From assembly GCA_964434775.1 (NCBI GenBank), contig CAYSWH010000008.1, positions 1-51,981 on the forward strand: a stretch of 51,981 nt of DNA, read 5' to 3'. The notes beneath the pieces were generated by a model. That model had not been told where the DNA came from, made no database searches, and was given only the letters and a program-made list of their open reading frames with translations. Source of the DNA: CAYSWH01 sp964434775 (lineage in GTDB: Bacteria > Patescibacteriota > JACMRA01). Shown one piece after another: positions 42,800-51,484 of the stretch. The position numbers and the translations under genes are program-made. Position 1 is the stretch's first letter, and every line of letters begins with the position of its first letter.

Positions 42800-42924
42800 T
42801 AATATCCAAAAAGAGGAGAAATAAACGGAATCAAGAAACTAATCACAAAGATAGCCATGATAAAGACAGTTAAATATCTAGTGACAGTTTTTCTAAGAGT
42901 CGGCTTTTTGTTTTTATTTGACAT
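42799..42924 (-). CDS. 41-residue single-pass membrane peptide
   Basis: MSNKNKKPTLRKTVTRYLTV then FIMAIFVISFLIPFISPLFGY: a basic cytoplasmic start and one clear membrane helix. The stop overlaps the RNase HI start by one base, a classic coupling arrangement that argues it is a real gene although it is short. It resembles tiny DUF4044-like or SecG-like peptides only in layout, not in identifiable sequence. The rest of the 42800-43153 gap shows only an A8T7 run near 42974. Confidence 0.6.
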   Translation of the reverse strand: MSNKNKKPTLRKTVTRYLTVFIMAIFVISFLIPFISPLFGY

Positions 42925-43153
42925 AGAAAAAGAAATTTACTCTTTACAAGAGCTGCTCCCAGTTTATCGAAAAAAAATTTTTTTGTAAATACCTCTAGAT
43001 TGTTATCTTTTGACTAAGGACTTTTATTAAGCTATCCTTAAGAATAGCCGACAAATTATCAACTATACAAGCAATTTGGTTGTAATTTTGAAATAATTGC
43101 TCTTTTTGTCTTGACTTGGTTGTGTCAGCTCGTAAATAAAAATTGTTTTTGCA

Positions 43154-44065
43154 TTGTCTGAATATAAAAGATTTCAATCAAGAAGAAACAAGATTGCTGC
43201 CAGGTGGAAGCTAGGTGTTGAGCTTTGGCAATTTTTGATTATTTTGACTGTAATCTTTACCACTGCCAGTTTTATTCTTTGGTTTGTGAATGTAAGACCC
43301 AGAGATACTGAGACCCAATTTATTTCTGTAGGTAAAGTCAAGGCCGGACTATATAACCATTACCAAACTATTAAGCTTCTGCCCAAGAAAGAAATCAACG
43401 TTTCTAAGAATAATTATCCCTTGAGTGCTCCATGTTATTCTGAAATTCAGGGTATATCTGTTGATTATGATATAGCAGATCGATACATAGAAAGAATCGG
43501 CCAGTCTGAAGAAGCCTCTTCAGCACTCAGAATAGAGATAAGTAACGACAATTTTGAAGCGAGCAGAGAATTGGAAATTACTAAAATTTTTGATAAATTC
43601 GGAAATTACACTACGGAGAATAAAACATATTATGAGAAAAAAGAAACCTATTTAAAAGAGGTTTTGCAGGTTAAGAAACTGGTTAGCAGAATTTGTCTGC
43701 AGAATGTGGAAAAGGCAGAAAAGGAACTGTTTGTGTTAAAGAGTGAGCTTAAGGACTTGAAATCAAAAGGAGGTATTGATCAATCTTGGCTTCAGAGTGT
43801 AGATTTTTGGGTGGAGGCTTACTTGGAGGTTTTAGATAAAAGTCAGGGAGATTTTGTGGCAGTGGAAAGAGATTTGGTAAAGCTCCGGCCGGGATTTGAA
43901 AAGATTTTTGAATATGAGTTTGAAGAAGAGAAGAATTTCGAGAAAATTAGAAAAAGTGAAGCGGATTTTTTACAGGAAATCGAAAAAATTGAGAGTTGGG
44001 AAGAGGAATTTGTAAGTAATAACAGGCATTTAGAGTCGAAATTTGTACGAGTTTTTGAGGATTAA
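43154..44065 (+). CDS. Membrane-anchored coiled-coil protein, function unknown
   Basis: 303 residues: basic start, one membrane helix (about 23-45), then an extracytoplasmic region that becomes a long Glu/Lys coiled coil (about 150-300). Two cysteines (SAPCYSE and SRICLQN) might pair. The start is TTG; no ATG is available upstream, and TTGACT/AAATAA with 17 bp precedes it. The same anchor-plus-coiled-coil layout occurs in the M15 and M23 proteins here but without a catalytic domain. Confidence 0.7.
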   Translation: MSEYKRFQSRRNKIAARWKLGVELWQFLIILTVIFTTASFILWFVNVRPRDTETQFISVGKVKAGLYNHYQTIKLLPKKEINVSKNNYPLSAPCYSEIQGISVDYDIADRYIERIGQSEEASSALRIEISNDNFEASRELEITKIFDKFGNYTTENKTYYEKKETYLKEVLQVKKLVSRICLQNVEKAEKELFVLKSELKDLKSKGGIDQSWLQSVDFWVEAYLEVLDKSQGDFVAVERDLVKLRPGFEKIFEYEFEEEKNFEKIRKSEADFLQEIEKIESWEEEFVSNNRHLESKFVRVFED

Positions 44066-44096
44066 TTTGCTTATCCCAAAGGTAAGTCAATTTTTA

Positions 44097-44651
44097 TCAA
44101 TCTTTCTTAACCAAGTCCCAAATCATCTCTAAATATATTTTTTTAACTCGAACGTTTTTCTTCCGGTGATGATGCCTAATTACCGCCTCCAAAGAACTCC
44201 AGGCAACATCAAATAATAAGTTGACTTCAGCATTCTTTATTTCTCCGCAACGTATACCTGCATGTAAATAATTTTTCAACCCTTCAAACTTAATATCCAC
44301 CTTTTCAATAAAATCTGAGCTAACATCTATTTCCGGTTCAATGGAAGTGATAAAATAAAATTCTTTAGGAAAGTTTATAAAGTGATTTATTATGTCCCTA
44401 GCTACATTTTGTACATTCTCTTTAAATGTGGATTTAGGGTTAATGCTGCTTTCCAAGGCCTCAAAAAGCCTGTTTTTGGCTGACATGTACACTTGATTTA
44501 TCAGATCTTGCTTGCTTTCAAAATGCACAAAAATGGTTCCTGAGGCGACTCCTGATTCTTTCGCAATTAGATTTGTAGAGGTTTTATCAATTCCTTTCAG
44601 CACAAACAATTCCAAGGTTTTTTGCAAAATTTTTTCTTTAGTTCGGGACAT
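44097..44651 (-). CDS. TetR-family transcriptional repressor
   Basis: 184 residues. The N-terminal HTH is typical: LQKTLELFVLKGIDKTSTNLIAKESGVASGTIFVHFESKQDLI. The C-terminal ligand domain is variable, as usual. It lies 116 bp downstream of an SDR gene on the same strand. A palindrome inside the SDR promoter is the likely operator, so the protein probably represses the pair until a small ligand binds. Confidence 0.9.
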   Translation of the reverse strand: MSRTKEKILQKTLELFVLKGIDKTSTNLIAKESGVASGTIFVHFESKQDLINQVYMSAKNRLFEALESSINPKSTFKENVQNVARDIINHFINFPKEFYFITSIEPEIDVSSDFIEKVDIKFEGLKNYLHAGIRCGEIKNAEVNLLFDVAWSSLEAVIRHHHRKKNVRVKKIYLEMIWDLVKKD

Positions 44652-44767
44652 TTTAAATATTACTCGTTATTTATTCCGGTGATTATTAATTAGTAAATTG
44701 ACGGTAGAAGTATATGACATCGAGTGGCTCTCTTATTAATATTGTTGATTTAGTTATTTTCGCCAGG

Positions 44768-45601
44768 TCATTTAGTCATACCCATAATAATTTTATCAAA
44801 TATCATATCTCCGAAAAATTTTCGGATAAAGATCATTGGTTTGGCAAATTTTCCTACAGCATATCTGGTTTTAGGGTTGGTGCTCATAACAATTTTTGCA
44901 ATTAGCTCAGATACAATAGAAGCCGGGGAACTGTTTTCTTTGCTGTAATTTTTGGCTGTAGCCTTGGCCAGATTTTGGGTTATTTCCCGGTAGGGACCTC
45001 CCTTTGCCCGTTCTACCATAGGATCGGACATAACTTCACTAAATTCAGTAGAAATTATACCCGGCTCGATGATTACAACATCGATTCCAAATTGTTTTAG
45101 TTCTAGTCGAAGACAGTCCGACCAGCCTTCCAAGGCATGTTTACTTGCATGGTACCAGGCACCAAGAGGAGTGTACATTTTTCCACCCATGGAAGAGATG
45201 TTGATAATTTTCCCGGATTTCTGCTTTCTCATAAATGGTAAAACCTGTTTGGTAATCTCTGCCAAGCCGAAGAGGTTTACTTCAAATTGTCTTTTGGCAT
45301 CATCTAAGGAAACATCCTCCACTGCTCCGTAAACTGCATATCCGGCGTTGTTAATCAAAATATCGACCCTTCCCTCTTTCTGTACGATATAATCTATTGC
45401 TTGCTTAATTTCAGTGGGTTTTGTTACATCGACTTCCAAGGCTTGACCACCTTTTTTTACTAGTTCTTGCATTTTTTCTACCCTTCTGGCTAGACCGTAA
45501 ACTGAATGGCCCTGCTCGATTAGTGTTGTAGCTGTTTGTTTTCCCATACCTGACGAAGCTCCGGTGACTATAATTACCTTTGATTTTTTCTGCCTAGACA
45601 T
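44768..45601 (-). CDS. Short-chain dehydrogenase/reductase
   Basis: 277-residue NAD(P)-dependent oxidoreductase of the classical SDR class: TGASSGMGKQTA (cofactor loop), GLARRVEKM (Arg after the second strand suggests NADP), NNAGYAVYG, ISSMGG and YHASKHALEG with the catalytic Tyr and Lys. The substrate is unknown; resemblance to acyl-glycerone or retinol-type reductases is general only. It is the first gene of the TetR-controlled unit. Confidence 0.9.
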   Translation of the reverse strand: MSRQKKSKVIIVTGASSGMGKQTATTLIEQGHSVYGLARRVEKMQELVKKGGQALEVDVTKPTEIKQAIDYIVQKEGRVDILINNAGYAVYGAVEDVSLDDAKRQFEVNLFGLAEITKQVLPFMRKQKSGKIINISSMGGKMYTPLGAWYHASKHALEGWSDCLRLELKQFGIDVVIIEPGIISTEFSEVMSDPMVERAKGGPYREITQNLAKATAKNYSKENSSPASIVSELIAKIVMSTNPKTRYAVGKFAKPMIFIRKFFGDMIFDKIIMGMTK

Positions 45602-45643
45602 AATTTAGCTTGATTAAGTTTGTATTAAATATTATCAACTTAA

Positions 45644-45672
45644 ATAATGAGTGAGTACTCAGTTATTGTCAA
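45644..45672 (-). promoter_or_regulatory. SDR promoter with TetR operator in the spacer
   Basis: Minus strand: TTGACA (plus 45667-45672), 17-bp spacer, CATTAT (plus 45644-45649). The spacer contains the perfect palindrome TGAGTACTCA (45652-45661), extended to TGAGTGAGTACTCA. A repressor dimer bound there would block RNA polymerase directly. Confidence 0.7.
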
Positions 45673-45868
45673 GAGAAATTTTTATAAGTTCATCTTAAGT
45701 ATTTCCCAAATCTTGCCTGAAACATTTTTTATTTAGAAATACAGTAATAAAGAAGGTAGTCATTAATACAAGGAAAATGTGGATATAAATATTAAACTTA
45801 TACACAGTGGCAAATAGGGGATTGAGAATTAGCTTCTGCAGCTCTAATTAAATAATTTCGTAATATAT

Positions 45869-46251
45869 TTGTCATTTATTGTTCAAGAATTTCAAAAATT
45901 TACTACTAATAAAACAGCCGTAAATACCGGTAAAACTTATATAATTTCAGAATCAAAGAATTATTTTTATTTAAGAGTATATTGAATTTAACTGATAATT
46001 CTAATATTTTCGGGTATGAAACATACTTTGAAGCTGAGCAATTTACTACCAAGTTTGTAGAGTTCGTTAAAGGCTACAGCAGGGGGCTCAGTATTTTTTT
46101 TTGGTTAGAAGGAAATAATAATATACAAAGATCTTATTATAGTTTTTGTGGAGGAGGGTATTATCTAGTGGCCGGAAAAAGTTATGAATTGATGAAAATA
46201 TGGGCTTGTAATGATCAATTTCGGGTGGATTGTCAAAATGCTTCTTATTAA
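45869..46251 (+). pseudogene. Two overlapping frames of an unknown, perhaps frameshifted, protein
   Basis: In the 810-bp gap before rnc, frame 1 (45869-45985, TTG start) reads IVQEFQKFTTNKTAVNTGKT ... NYFYLRVY. Frame 2 (45982-46251, TTG start) continues NLTDNSNIFGYETYFEAEQF and ends CNDQFRVDCQNASY, 89 residues with three Cys. They overlap by TTGA. Either they are two coupled small genes or one gene with a frameshift; composition suggests an extracytoplasmic beta-rich product. No family recognised. Confidence 0.4.
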
Positions 46252-46411
46252 AGTTTGAAGATTATGAACTGTCTGCCGGGTTAAAAAAGTTTCTGTGGTT
46301 GCTTCAGAAAAATTAGGCAACTCACCGGGATAAAATGGGAGGTGGAATAGTCAATATAACCCAAAGCAAATATCAAGCTAAATTAATAGAGTGGACTAAA
46401 AACTTTCAATG

Positions 46412-47137
46412 CTAAAGAGATGGCAAATTTTGCTCTTCTTTTTCAAGTCTTTCTTTGATGATCCCATAAGCAATTTTGGCTGCTTCGGTTTCAGCTTCTT
46501 GCTTAGATCTACCCGAACCTTCAGCAATAAGCATATCTTCCAGCCAAAGTCCGATGTGAAAAAGTTTTTCGTGATCTTTACCTTCACTGGAAATTACTTT
46601 GTATTGCGGAGTTATTTTCAGTTTACTTTGGGTATATTCTTGAATAGTTGTTTTAAAATCTTTATATGATTTGGTTGCCAAAATATAATCAAGCTTGGTT
46701 AGAATAAATTGTTTGATAAAACTACAGGCCGGTTCGTATCCGCCATCCAAGTAAATCGCTCCGATTAAAGATTCAAAAGCGTCAGCAACAATACTAAGTC
46801 TGGCTTTACCTAACTCTTCTTTCTCCCCTTTACTTAAAAAAATTTCGTGCTGCAAACCTATGTCTTTGCCAACCTGGCCGATTAATTTATAATTTACCAG
46901 GGAAGAGCGTAGTGATGTCATCACGCCCTCATCTCCATGAGAGTTTACAAACAAATATTCACTAACAACTAACTCCAAAACCGCATCACCCAAGAATTCA
47001 AGCCTTTCATTATGTTCGTTGATAGATGGGTCTTTGGTTTTTTCGTTCAAATATGAGCGATGGGTCAAAGCGTTCTTTAATAATCTTATATCGTTAAAAG
47101 TATAGCTAATCTTTTTTTGAATAGAATCGAGACTCAT
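46412..47137 (-). CDS. rnc: Ribonuclease III
   Basis: Double-strand-specific endoribonuclease for rRNA and mRNA processing, and in many type II CRISPR systems for guide maturation. In 241 residues: signature NERLEFLGDAVLELVV with catalytic Glu and Asp, ADAFESLIGAIYLDGG, and a C-terminal dsRNA-binding domain (TTIQEYTQSKLKITPQY ... EGSGRSKQEAETEAAKIA). Normal length. No genes share its strand closely. Confidence 0.95.
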   Translation of the reverse strand: MSLDSIQKKISYTFNDIRLLKNALTHRSYLNEKTKDPSINEHNERLEFLGDAVLELVVSEYLFVNSHGDEGVMTSLRSSLVNYKLIGQVGKDIGLQHEIFLSKGEKEELGKARLSIVADAFESLIGAIYLDGGYEPACSFIKQFILTKLDYILATKSYKDFKTTIQEYTQSKLKITPQYKVISSEGKDHEKLFHIGLWLEDMLIAEGSGRSKQEAETEAAKIAYGIIKERLEKEEQNLPSL

Positions 47138-47290
47138 CGGATGCTAATTTATTTTTATAATTTATTAACAGCTTCGCTTAAATGTAGTTTTTTTTGGATT
47201 TTTCTACTATTGAATTTAACCAGATAATTAATTTTTTTGCAAGTAACCTTTTCTTATTACGGTCTAAACCCAAAAAACAGCTGACAAACT

Positions 47291-47950
47291 CTATTTATCA
47301 ATAAAGTAAATTTCATGGATTAAAATATCATTCTTGCTATATACCCCACCTAAGAGGCTACGTTCTTCATTTTCTATCTGCCAGTGGAAAGTAAAGCGAT
47401 CATTGACTATAAAATAAGGATCAAGCTCCCATTTACCTAGCTGTTTTTCTAAATTGCCAAAAAAATCAATAGTTCTATCAGCAAAAAATTCTACCGGAGG
47501 TTTTACATCCCAATCTAATTTGCTTAAATAATTAGCAACTTTCCAAGGGTGTTCTAAAATATTCCGATAATTTTCTAGCTTCTGTAAATTTTCATCTGAT
47601 TGATTTTGCCAAAAGGTTTTACATAGATAACCTAGAAATGATTCTTTTTCTCGGGAAGTTCCCAGATAGTTCCATTTAATACTAGAATAATTCACTTTTG
47701 CACCTTTTAACCAACTGATTAAACCGGTAAGCAAGTTTATTACTTCCGCAAATCCATTAGCTCTTTGTAGGGCTCCTCCGGGGTAGTCCACGTGTAAATA
47801 ATTATAATCTATTAGCATTTTGCTCCAAGATTGCTTGGGAATAAGCACAAAATCCAGTTTCATAAAGTATTTCCAAACCAATTGCCAGAATATGATATCA
47901 TCTTGGGAGGTCGCAGATTTTTGAACTCTTGAAGGCATTGTAATGATCAT
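47291..47950 (-). CDS. Hypothetical protein
   Basis: 219 residues, Trp- and Tyr-rich (12 Trp by eye), soluble, no signal or known motif. The first four codons precede a second Met (MPSRVQKS) that could be the true start at 47938. Helical N-terminal two-thirds, beta-like end (FTFHWQIENEERSLLGGVYS). Monocistronic. I do not recognise the family. Confidence 0.65.
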   Translation of the reverse strand: MIITMPSRVQKSATSQDDIIFWQLVWKYFMKLDFVLIPKQSWSKMLIDYNYLHVDYPGGALQRANGFAEVINLLTGLISWLKGAKVNYSSIKWNYLGTSREKESFLGYLCKTFWQNQSDENLQKLENYRNILEHPWKVANYLSKLDWDVKPPVEFFADRTIDFFGNLEKQLGKWELDPYFIVNDRFTFHWQIENEERSLLGGVYSKNDILIHEIYFIDK

Positions 47951-48228
47951 ACACCTAAAATAAGAATTCTGTAAATAGATATTTTGAGGAAAATATTTAT
48001 ATCTAAGTATTTTTAATTTAAAAGCTAGGATGGAGTTAAGAGTTTTACTTTTTCTATAATTGCGGAAAAGGGTTTTACAGTTTTTATTTTAAAAAATCAT
48101 TCTAAACTAAACTGGATAATTATTATGTATCAGGTTTTGATTTAATTTTTAATAAAGAAGAAGTATTTTCATTTGTAATTTGACTAAAACGGAGAACTCC
48201 CCGATAGCATTAATAAGTTTTAATAATT

Positions 48229-49797
48229 ATGCGGATGCTCTTTTCCAAAGTAAGCAAGACTGACGTTTCTTTGGCTTCCACACAAATATGGGATATATTT
48301 TATCCGTATATAAATTATTTACCCAAGAAAGATAGGGAGGTAATTGAACTGGCTTTTGACCAGATGGTGATATCTCATGGAGAGCAAAGAAGAAAAAGCT
48401 GGGTGAATACAGTGGAAAACAACGAGCCTGCTAAAAAGCATGATTATTATATTACTCACCCTGTGGCGGCAGCAATTAAACTTTGCAAATTAAAAATGGA
48501 TAAGGATACTATTGCTGCTTGTTTACTCCACGATGTTCCTGAAGATACTGACGTCAATCTGAAGGATTTATCCAAAGAATTTTCTTCTGAGATAGTTTTC
48601 TTGGTTGAAGGGGTAACTAAATTAAGCACAATTAAATATAAAGGTGAAAACAGATATGCTGAAAATCTAAGGAAAATGTTTGTTGCTATGAGTAAAGATT
48701 TGCGAGTTATCTTTATCAAATTTGCCGACCGAATTCATAATTTGGAAACCTTAAAGTTCCATACCGATAAAGACAAACGTTATAGAATTGCCTTGGAAAG
48801 CCTGGAAATATATGCTCCTATTGCCGAGAGGCTGGGAATCAGCATCTTCCGTCACGAAATTGAGGATTTGGTTTTCCCATATGTTTATCCTAAGGAATAC
48901 AAAAAAATAGCTTCCTCTGCCGAAATAGCCATTCAAAAAAGAACTAAACAAGTAAATGAAATAAAGAAAAAGGTGGAACAGATATTAAAGCAGGAGGGTA
49001 TTCCATTTGAGAAACTTTTTGGTAGGGCTAAAAAACATTATTCAATCTATCAAAAGATGAAGAAAGGCCATAAAGACTTGGATCAAATTCACGATTTGGT
49101 GGCTCTGCGAGTAGTCACCTTTAATGAAGATCTGTGTTACCGGATTTTGTCTTCTTTGCACGGGCATTTTGAGCCTATTCAAGATAGGATTAAAGATTAT
49201 ATTGCCAACCCTAAGTCAAACGGTTATCAAAGTATTCACACTACGGTTAGGGACAAAGAAACCGGGGTCACTTTTGAATTTCAAATCAGAACTCAAAAAA
49301 TGCAGGATTACGCCGAATTTGGTGTAGCTGCACACTGGGCTTATAAAGAAGAGCAGGAAGAAAGTCAAAATGAATTCCTTGATCAAAAAGACATGAAATG
49401 GATTAATGAGTTGATCAGTCTCGGTAAAGAAAAAATTTCAGAAGAACAATATCTAAGGAGGGTCAAGCTTGACCTCTTCACCAATAGAATATTTGTCTTG
49501 ACTCCAAAAAATGACGCTATCGATTTACCTGTCGGTGCTAGTGCCTTGGATTTTGCATATAGGATTCACGAAGAAGTAGGGGAGACAGCGGTGATGGCCA
49601 AAGTAAACGGACATGCTCAAAAGTTAGGTTATGAGTTGAAAAATGGAGATCAGGTAGAAATAATTACCAATAAAAAACAAAAACCAAGCAGAGATTGGCT
49701 TTCTTGGGTCAAGACTTCAAGTGCTCTCAAACATATTCGACACAGTTTGAAAAAAATGAGAACTGAAAATGCAAAGAACAATCAATCCGGCAGTTGA
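48229..49797 (+). CDS. rel: Bifunctional (p)ppGpp synthetase/hydrolase (Rel/SpoT family)
   Basis: Controls the stringent response alarmone. In 522 residues: an HD hydrolase domain (THPVAAA, CLLHDVPEDT, KFADRIHNLETL), a synthetase domain (GRAKKHYSIYQKMKKG, HDLVALRVV, NPKSNGYQSIHTTV, EFQIRTQKM) and a TGS domain (RIFVLTPKNDAIDLPVGASALDFAYRIH). The HD motif is intact, so hydrolysis is likely. The C-terminal ACT and zinc-finger regions of longer Rel proteins are absent. panC follows 24 bp later. Confidence 0.93.
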   Translation: MRMLFSKVSKTDVSLASTQIWDIFYPYINYLPKKDREVIELAFDQMVISHGEQRRKSWVNTVENNEPAKKHDYYITHPVAAAIKLCKLKMDKDTIAACLLHDVPEDTDVNLKDLSKEFSSEIVFLVEGVTKLSTIKYKGENRYAENLRKMFVAMSKDLRVIFIKFADRIHNLETLKFHTDKDKRYRIALESLEIYAPIAERLGISIFRHEIEDLVFPYVYPKEYKKIASSAEIAIQKRTKQVNEIKKKVEQILKQEGIPFEKLFGRAKKHYSIYQKMKKGHKDLDQIHDLVALRVVTFNEDLCYRILSSLHGHFEPIQDRIKDYIANPKSNGYQSIHTTVRDKETGVTFEFQIRTQKMQDYAEFGVAAHWAYKEEQEESQNEFLDQKDMKWINELISLGKEKISEEQYLRRVKLDLFTNRIFVLTPKNDAIDLPVGASALDFAYRIHEEVGETAVMAKVNGHAQKLGYELKNGDQVEIITNKKQKPSRDWLSWVKTSSALKHIRHSLKKMRTENAKNNQSGS

Positions 49798-49821
49798 AAA
49801 AAATAATTAATTACCTTTCAT

Positions 49822-50667
49822 ATGAAGATATATCGTACTTCCAATCAATTATCTCAGTCAATACATGAGTATACTCCTAAAGACATTGGTTTTGTGCCGA
49901 CAATGGGTGCTCTACACAACGGTCATTTAAAATTGATTAATCGGGCAAAAGAAGAAAACCGATTAGTTGTTTGCAGTATTTTTGTGAACCCGATTCAGTT
50001 TAATAATGCCGATGATCTTGCAAAATATCCGAGATCGGAAGAAGATGATATTCAAAAGTTAGAGGAAAGTGGCTGTAATTTACTTTTCTTACCGAGTGTC
50101 GAAGAAATCTATCCGCACGGACTGGACGAGAGGGTTGATTATCATGATGAATTGTTTAACAAACTCGAAGGAAAGTTTCGTCCGGGCCATTTTTTGGGTG
50201 TGGTAACGGTAGTCAAGAAGCTTTTGGAGATAGTTAAGCCTGATAGGGCTTATTTTGGAAAGAAAGATTATCAACAGCTGAGAATAATTAAGAATTTAGT
50301 TGAATACTATGATTTAAGGCCGGAAATAGTGCCTGTGGAAATAGTCAGGGAAGACGACGGCTTGGCTTTAAGTTCCAGAAATCTTAGATTAAATGAGGAG
50401 CAAAGAAAATTGGCCCCGAGAATTAGTAAAACTCTTAAAGAGGCTTCAGAAAAATTATTAGCCGAACAGATCCCCAAAAAAATAATTGAAGAAGCTACAG
50501 AAAAATTGAATCAATTACCTGATTTTCAGGTTGAATATATCGAAATAGTAGATAGTCAAACATTTGAACCTATAGAAAAAGCTTTTTCCGGCCAAGTAGC
50601 ATTGATATGCTGTGCCGTGTATGTAGGAAATGTTAGGTTGATCGATAATAAGGAAGTAAAATTATAA
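49822..50667 (+). CDS. panC: Pantothenate synthetase
   Basis: Joins pantoate and beta-alanine with ATP. In 281 residues: FVPTMGALHNGHL (HIGH-like motif), VCSIFVNPIQF, YPRSEEDD, FFGKKDYQQL-type KDYQQLRIIKN, and LALSSRNLRL (KMSKS-like region). Full length. It lies between rel and panB with short gaps and no Shine-Dalgarno site, probably a rel-panC-panB operon. panD and panE are not in the window. Confidence 0.95.
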   Translation: MKIYRTSNQLSQSIHEYTPKDIGFVPTMGALHNGHLKLINRAKEENRLVVCSIFVNPIQFNNADDLAKYPRSEEDDIQKLEESGCNLLFLPSVEEIYPHGLDERVDYHDELFNKLEGKFRPGHFLGVVTVVKKLLEIVKPDRAYFGKKDYQQLRIIKNLVEYYDLRPEIVPVEIVREDDGLALSSRNLRLNEEQRKLAPRISKTLKEASEKLLAEQIPKKIIEEATEKLNQLPDFQVEYIEIVDSQTFEPIEKAFSGQVALICCAVYVGNVRLIDNKEVKL

Positions 50668-50674
50668 CTGTATT

Positions 50675-51481
50675 ATGTCTCTTCAAAAAGAAATAAACGT
50701 AAGTTATTTGCACTCTAAGAAAAAGAACGGAAAAAAAATTACCATGCTTACCGGTTACGACTATGCTACGGCGGGTATTATGGACGAGTGCGGAATCGAA
50801 ATTATCCTAGTTGGAGACTCTTTGAATATGGTTTTTGCAGGAAAACAAGAGACGGCAAGTTGTAGTTTAGATCAAATCATTTACCATTCCCAGGCTGTTG
50901 TAAGGGCAGTTAAAAGAAGTTTTGTTATAGCCGACCTGCCTTTTGGAGCCTATAAAACTAATCCGCAAGAAGCGGTGGCAAATTGTGTTAGGATAGTCAA
51001 AGAAAGTGGTGTTAAAGCAGTAAAAATTGAAGGCGGGAAAGAGATCTTGGAGTCAGTGAAGTCTGTTATCGACAACGGAGTCCCGGTTATGGGTCATTTG
51101 GGATTAACTCCGCAATCAGTAAATCAACTCAGTGGCTATAGATTGGTCGGAAAAGAGGAAAAAGAGGCGGAATATCTGTTGGAATCAGCCAAGTCTTTAG
51201 AGAATGCCGGCTGTTTTAGTTTGGTTTTGGAAAAAGTTCCAAGCAATTTGGCTGCTGTAGTTGCTCGTAACTTATCTATTCCTGTCATTGGTATTGGAGC
51301 GGGCTCTGAAGTGGACGGTCAAGTATTGGTTGTTAACGATATGCTGGGAATTACTGAGGGTTTTAATCCCAAGTTTCTTAGAAAGTTCGGAGATATTAGA
51401 GGAAAAATAAAAACTGCTGTTGGAGATTATATTTCTTTTGTCGAACAGAAAAAATTTCCAAGCGAAGATGAAAGTTATTAG
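50675..51481 (+). CDS. panB: 3-methyl-2-oxobutanoate hydroxymethyltransferase
   Basis: First step of pantothenate synthesis, making ketopantoate. In 268 residues: MLTGYDYATAGIMDECG, VGDSLNMVFAG (metal Asp), IADLPFGAYKTN, VKIEGGKEI, GHLGLTPQSVNQLSGYR, and IPVIGIGAGSEVDGQVLVVNDMLG. All active-site motifs are present. It starts 7 bp after panC. Confidence 0.95.
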   Translation: MSLQKEINVSYLHSKKKNGKKITMLTGYDYATAGIMDECGIEIILVGDSLNMVFAGKQETASCSLDQIIYHSQAVVRAVKRSFVIADLPFGAYKTNPQEAVANCVRIVKESGVKAVKIEGGKEILESVKSVIDNGVPVMGHLGLTPQSVNQLSGYRLVGKEEKEAEYLLESAKSLENAGCFSLVLEKVPSNLAAVVARNLSIPVIGIGAGSEVDGQVLVVNDMLGITEGFNPKFLRKFGDIRGKIKTAVGDYISFVEQKKFPSEDESY

Positions 51482-51484
51482 CAC

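Noticed and set aside
42970..42990. A8T7 tract as a bidirectional terminator
   Set aside because: Pure A/T pairing gives a weak stem and no genes end there.
45798..45806. TTATACACA, a DnaA-box match
   Set aside because: It is solitary; an origin would need a cluster, and dnaA/dnaN are absent.
46335..46415. 26-residue frame overlapping the end of rnc
   Set aside because: Too short, no promoter or coupling evidence.
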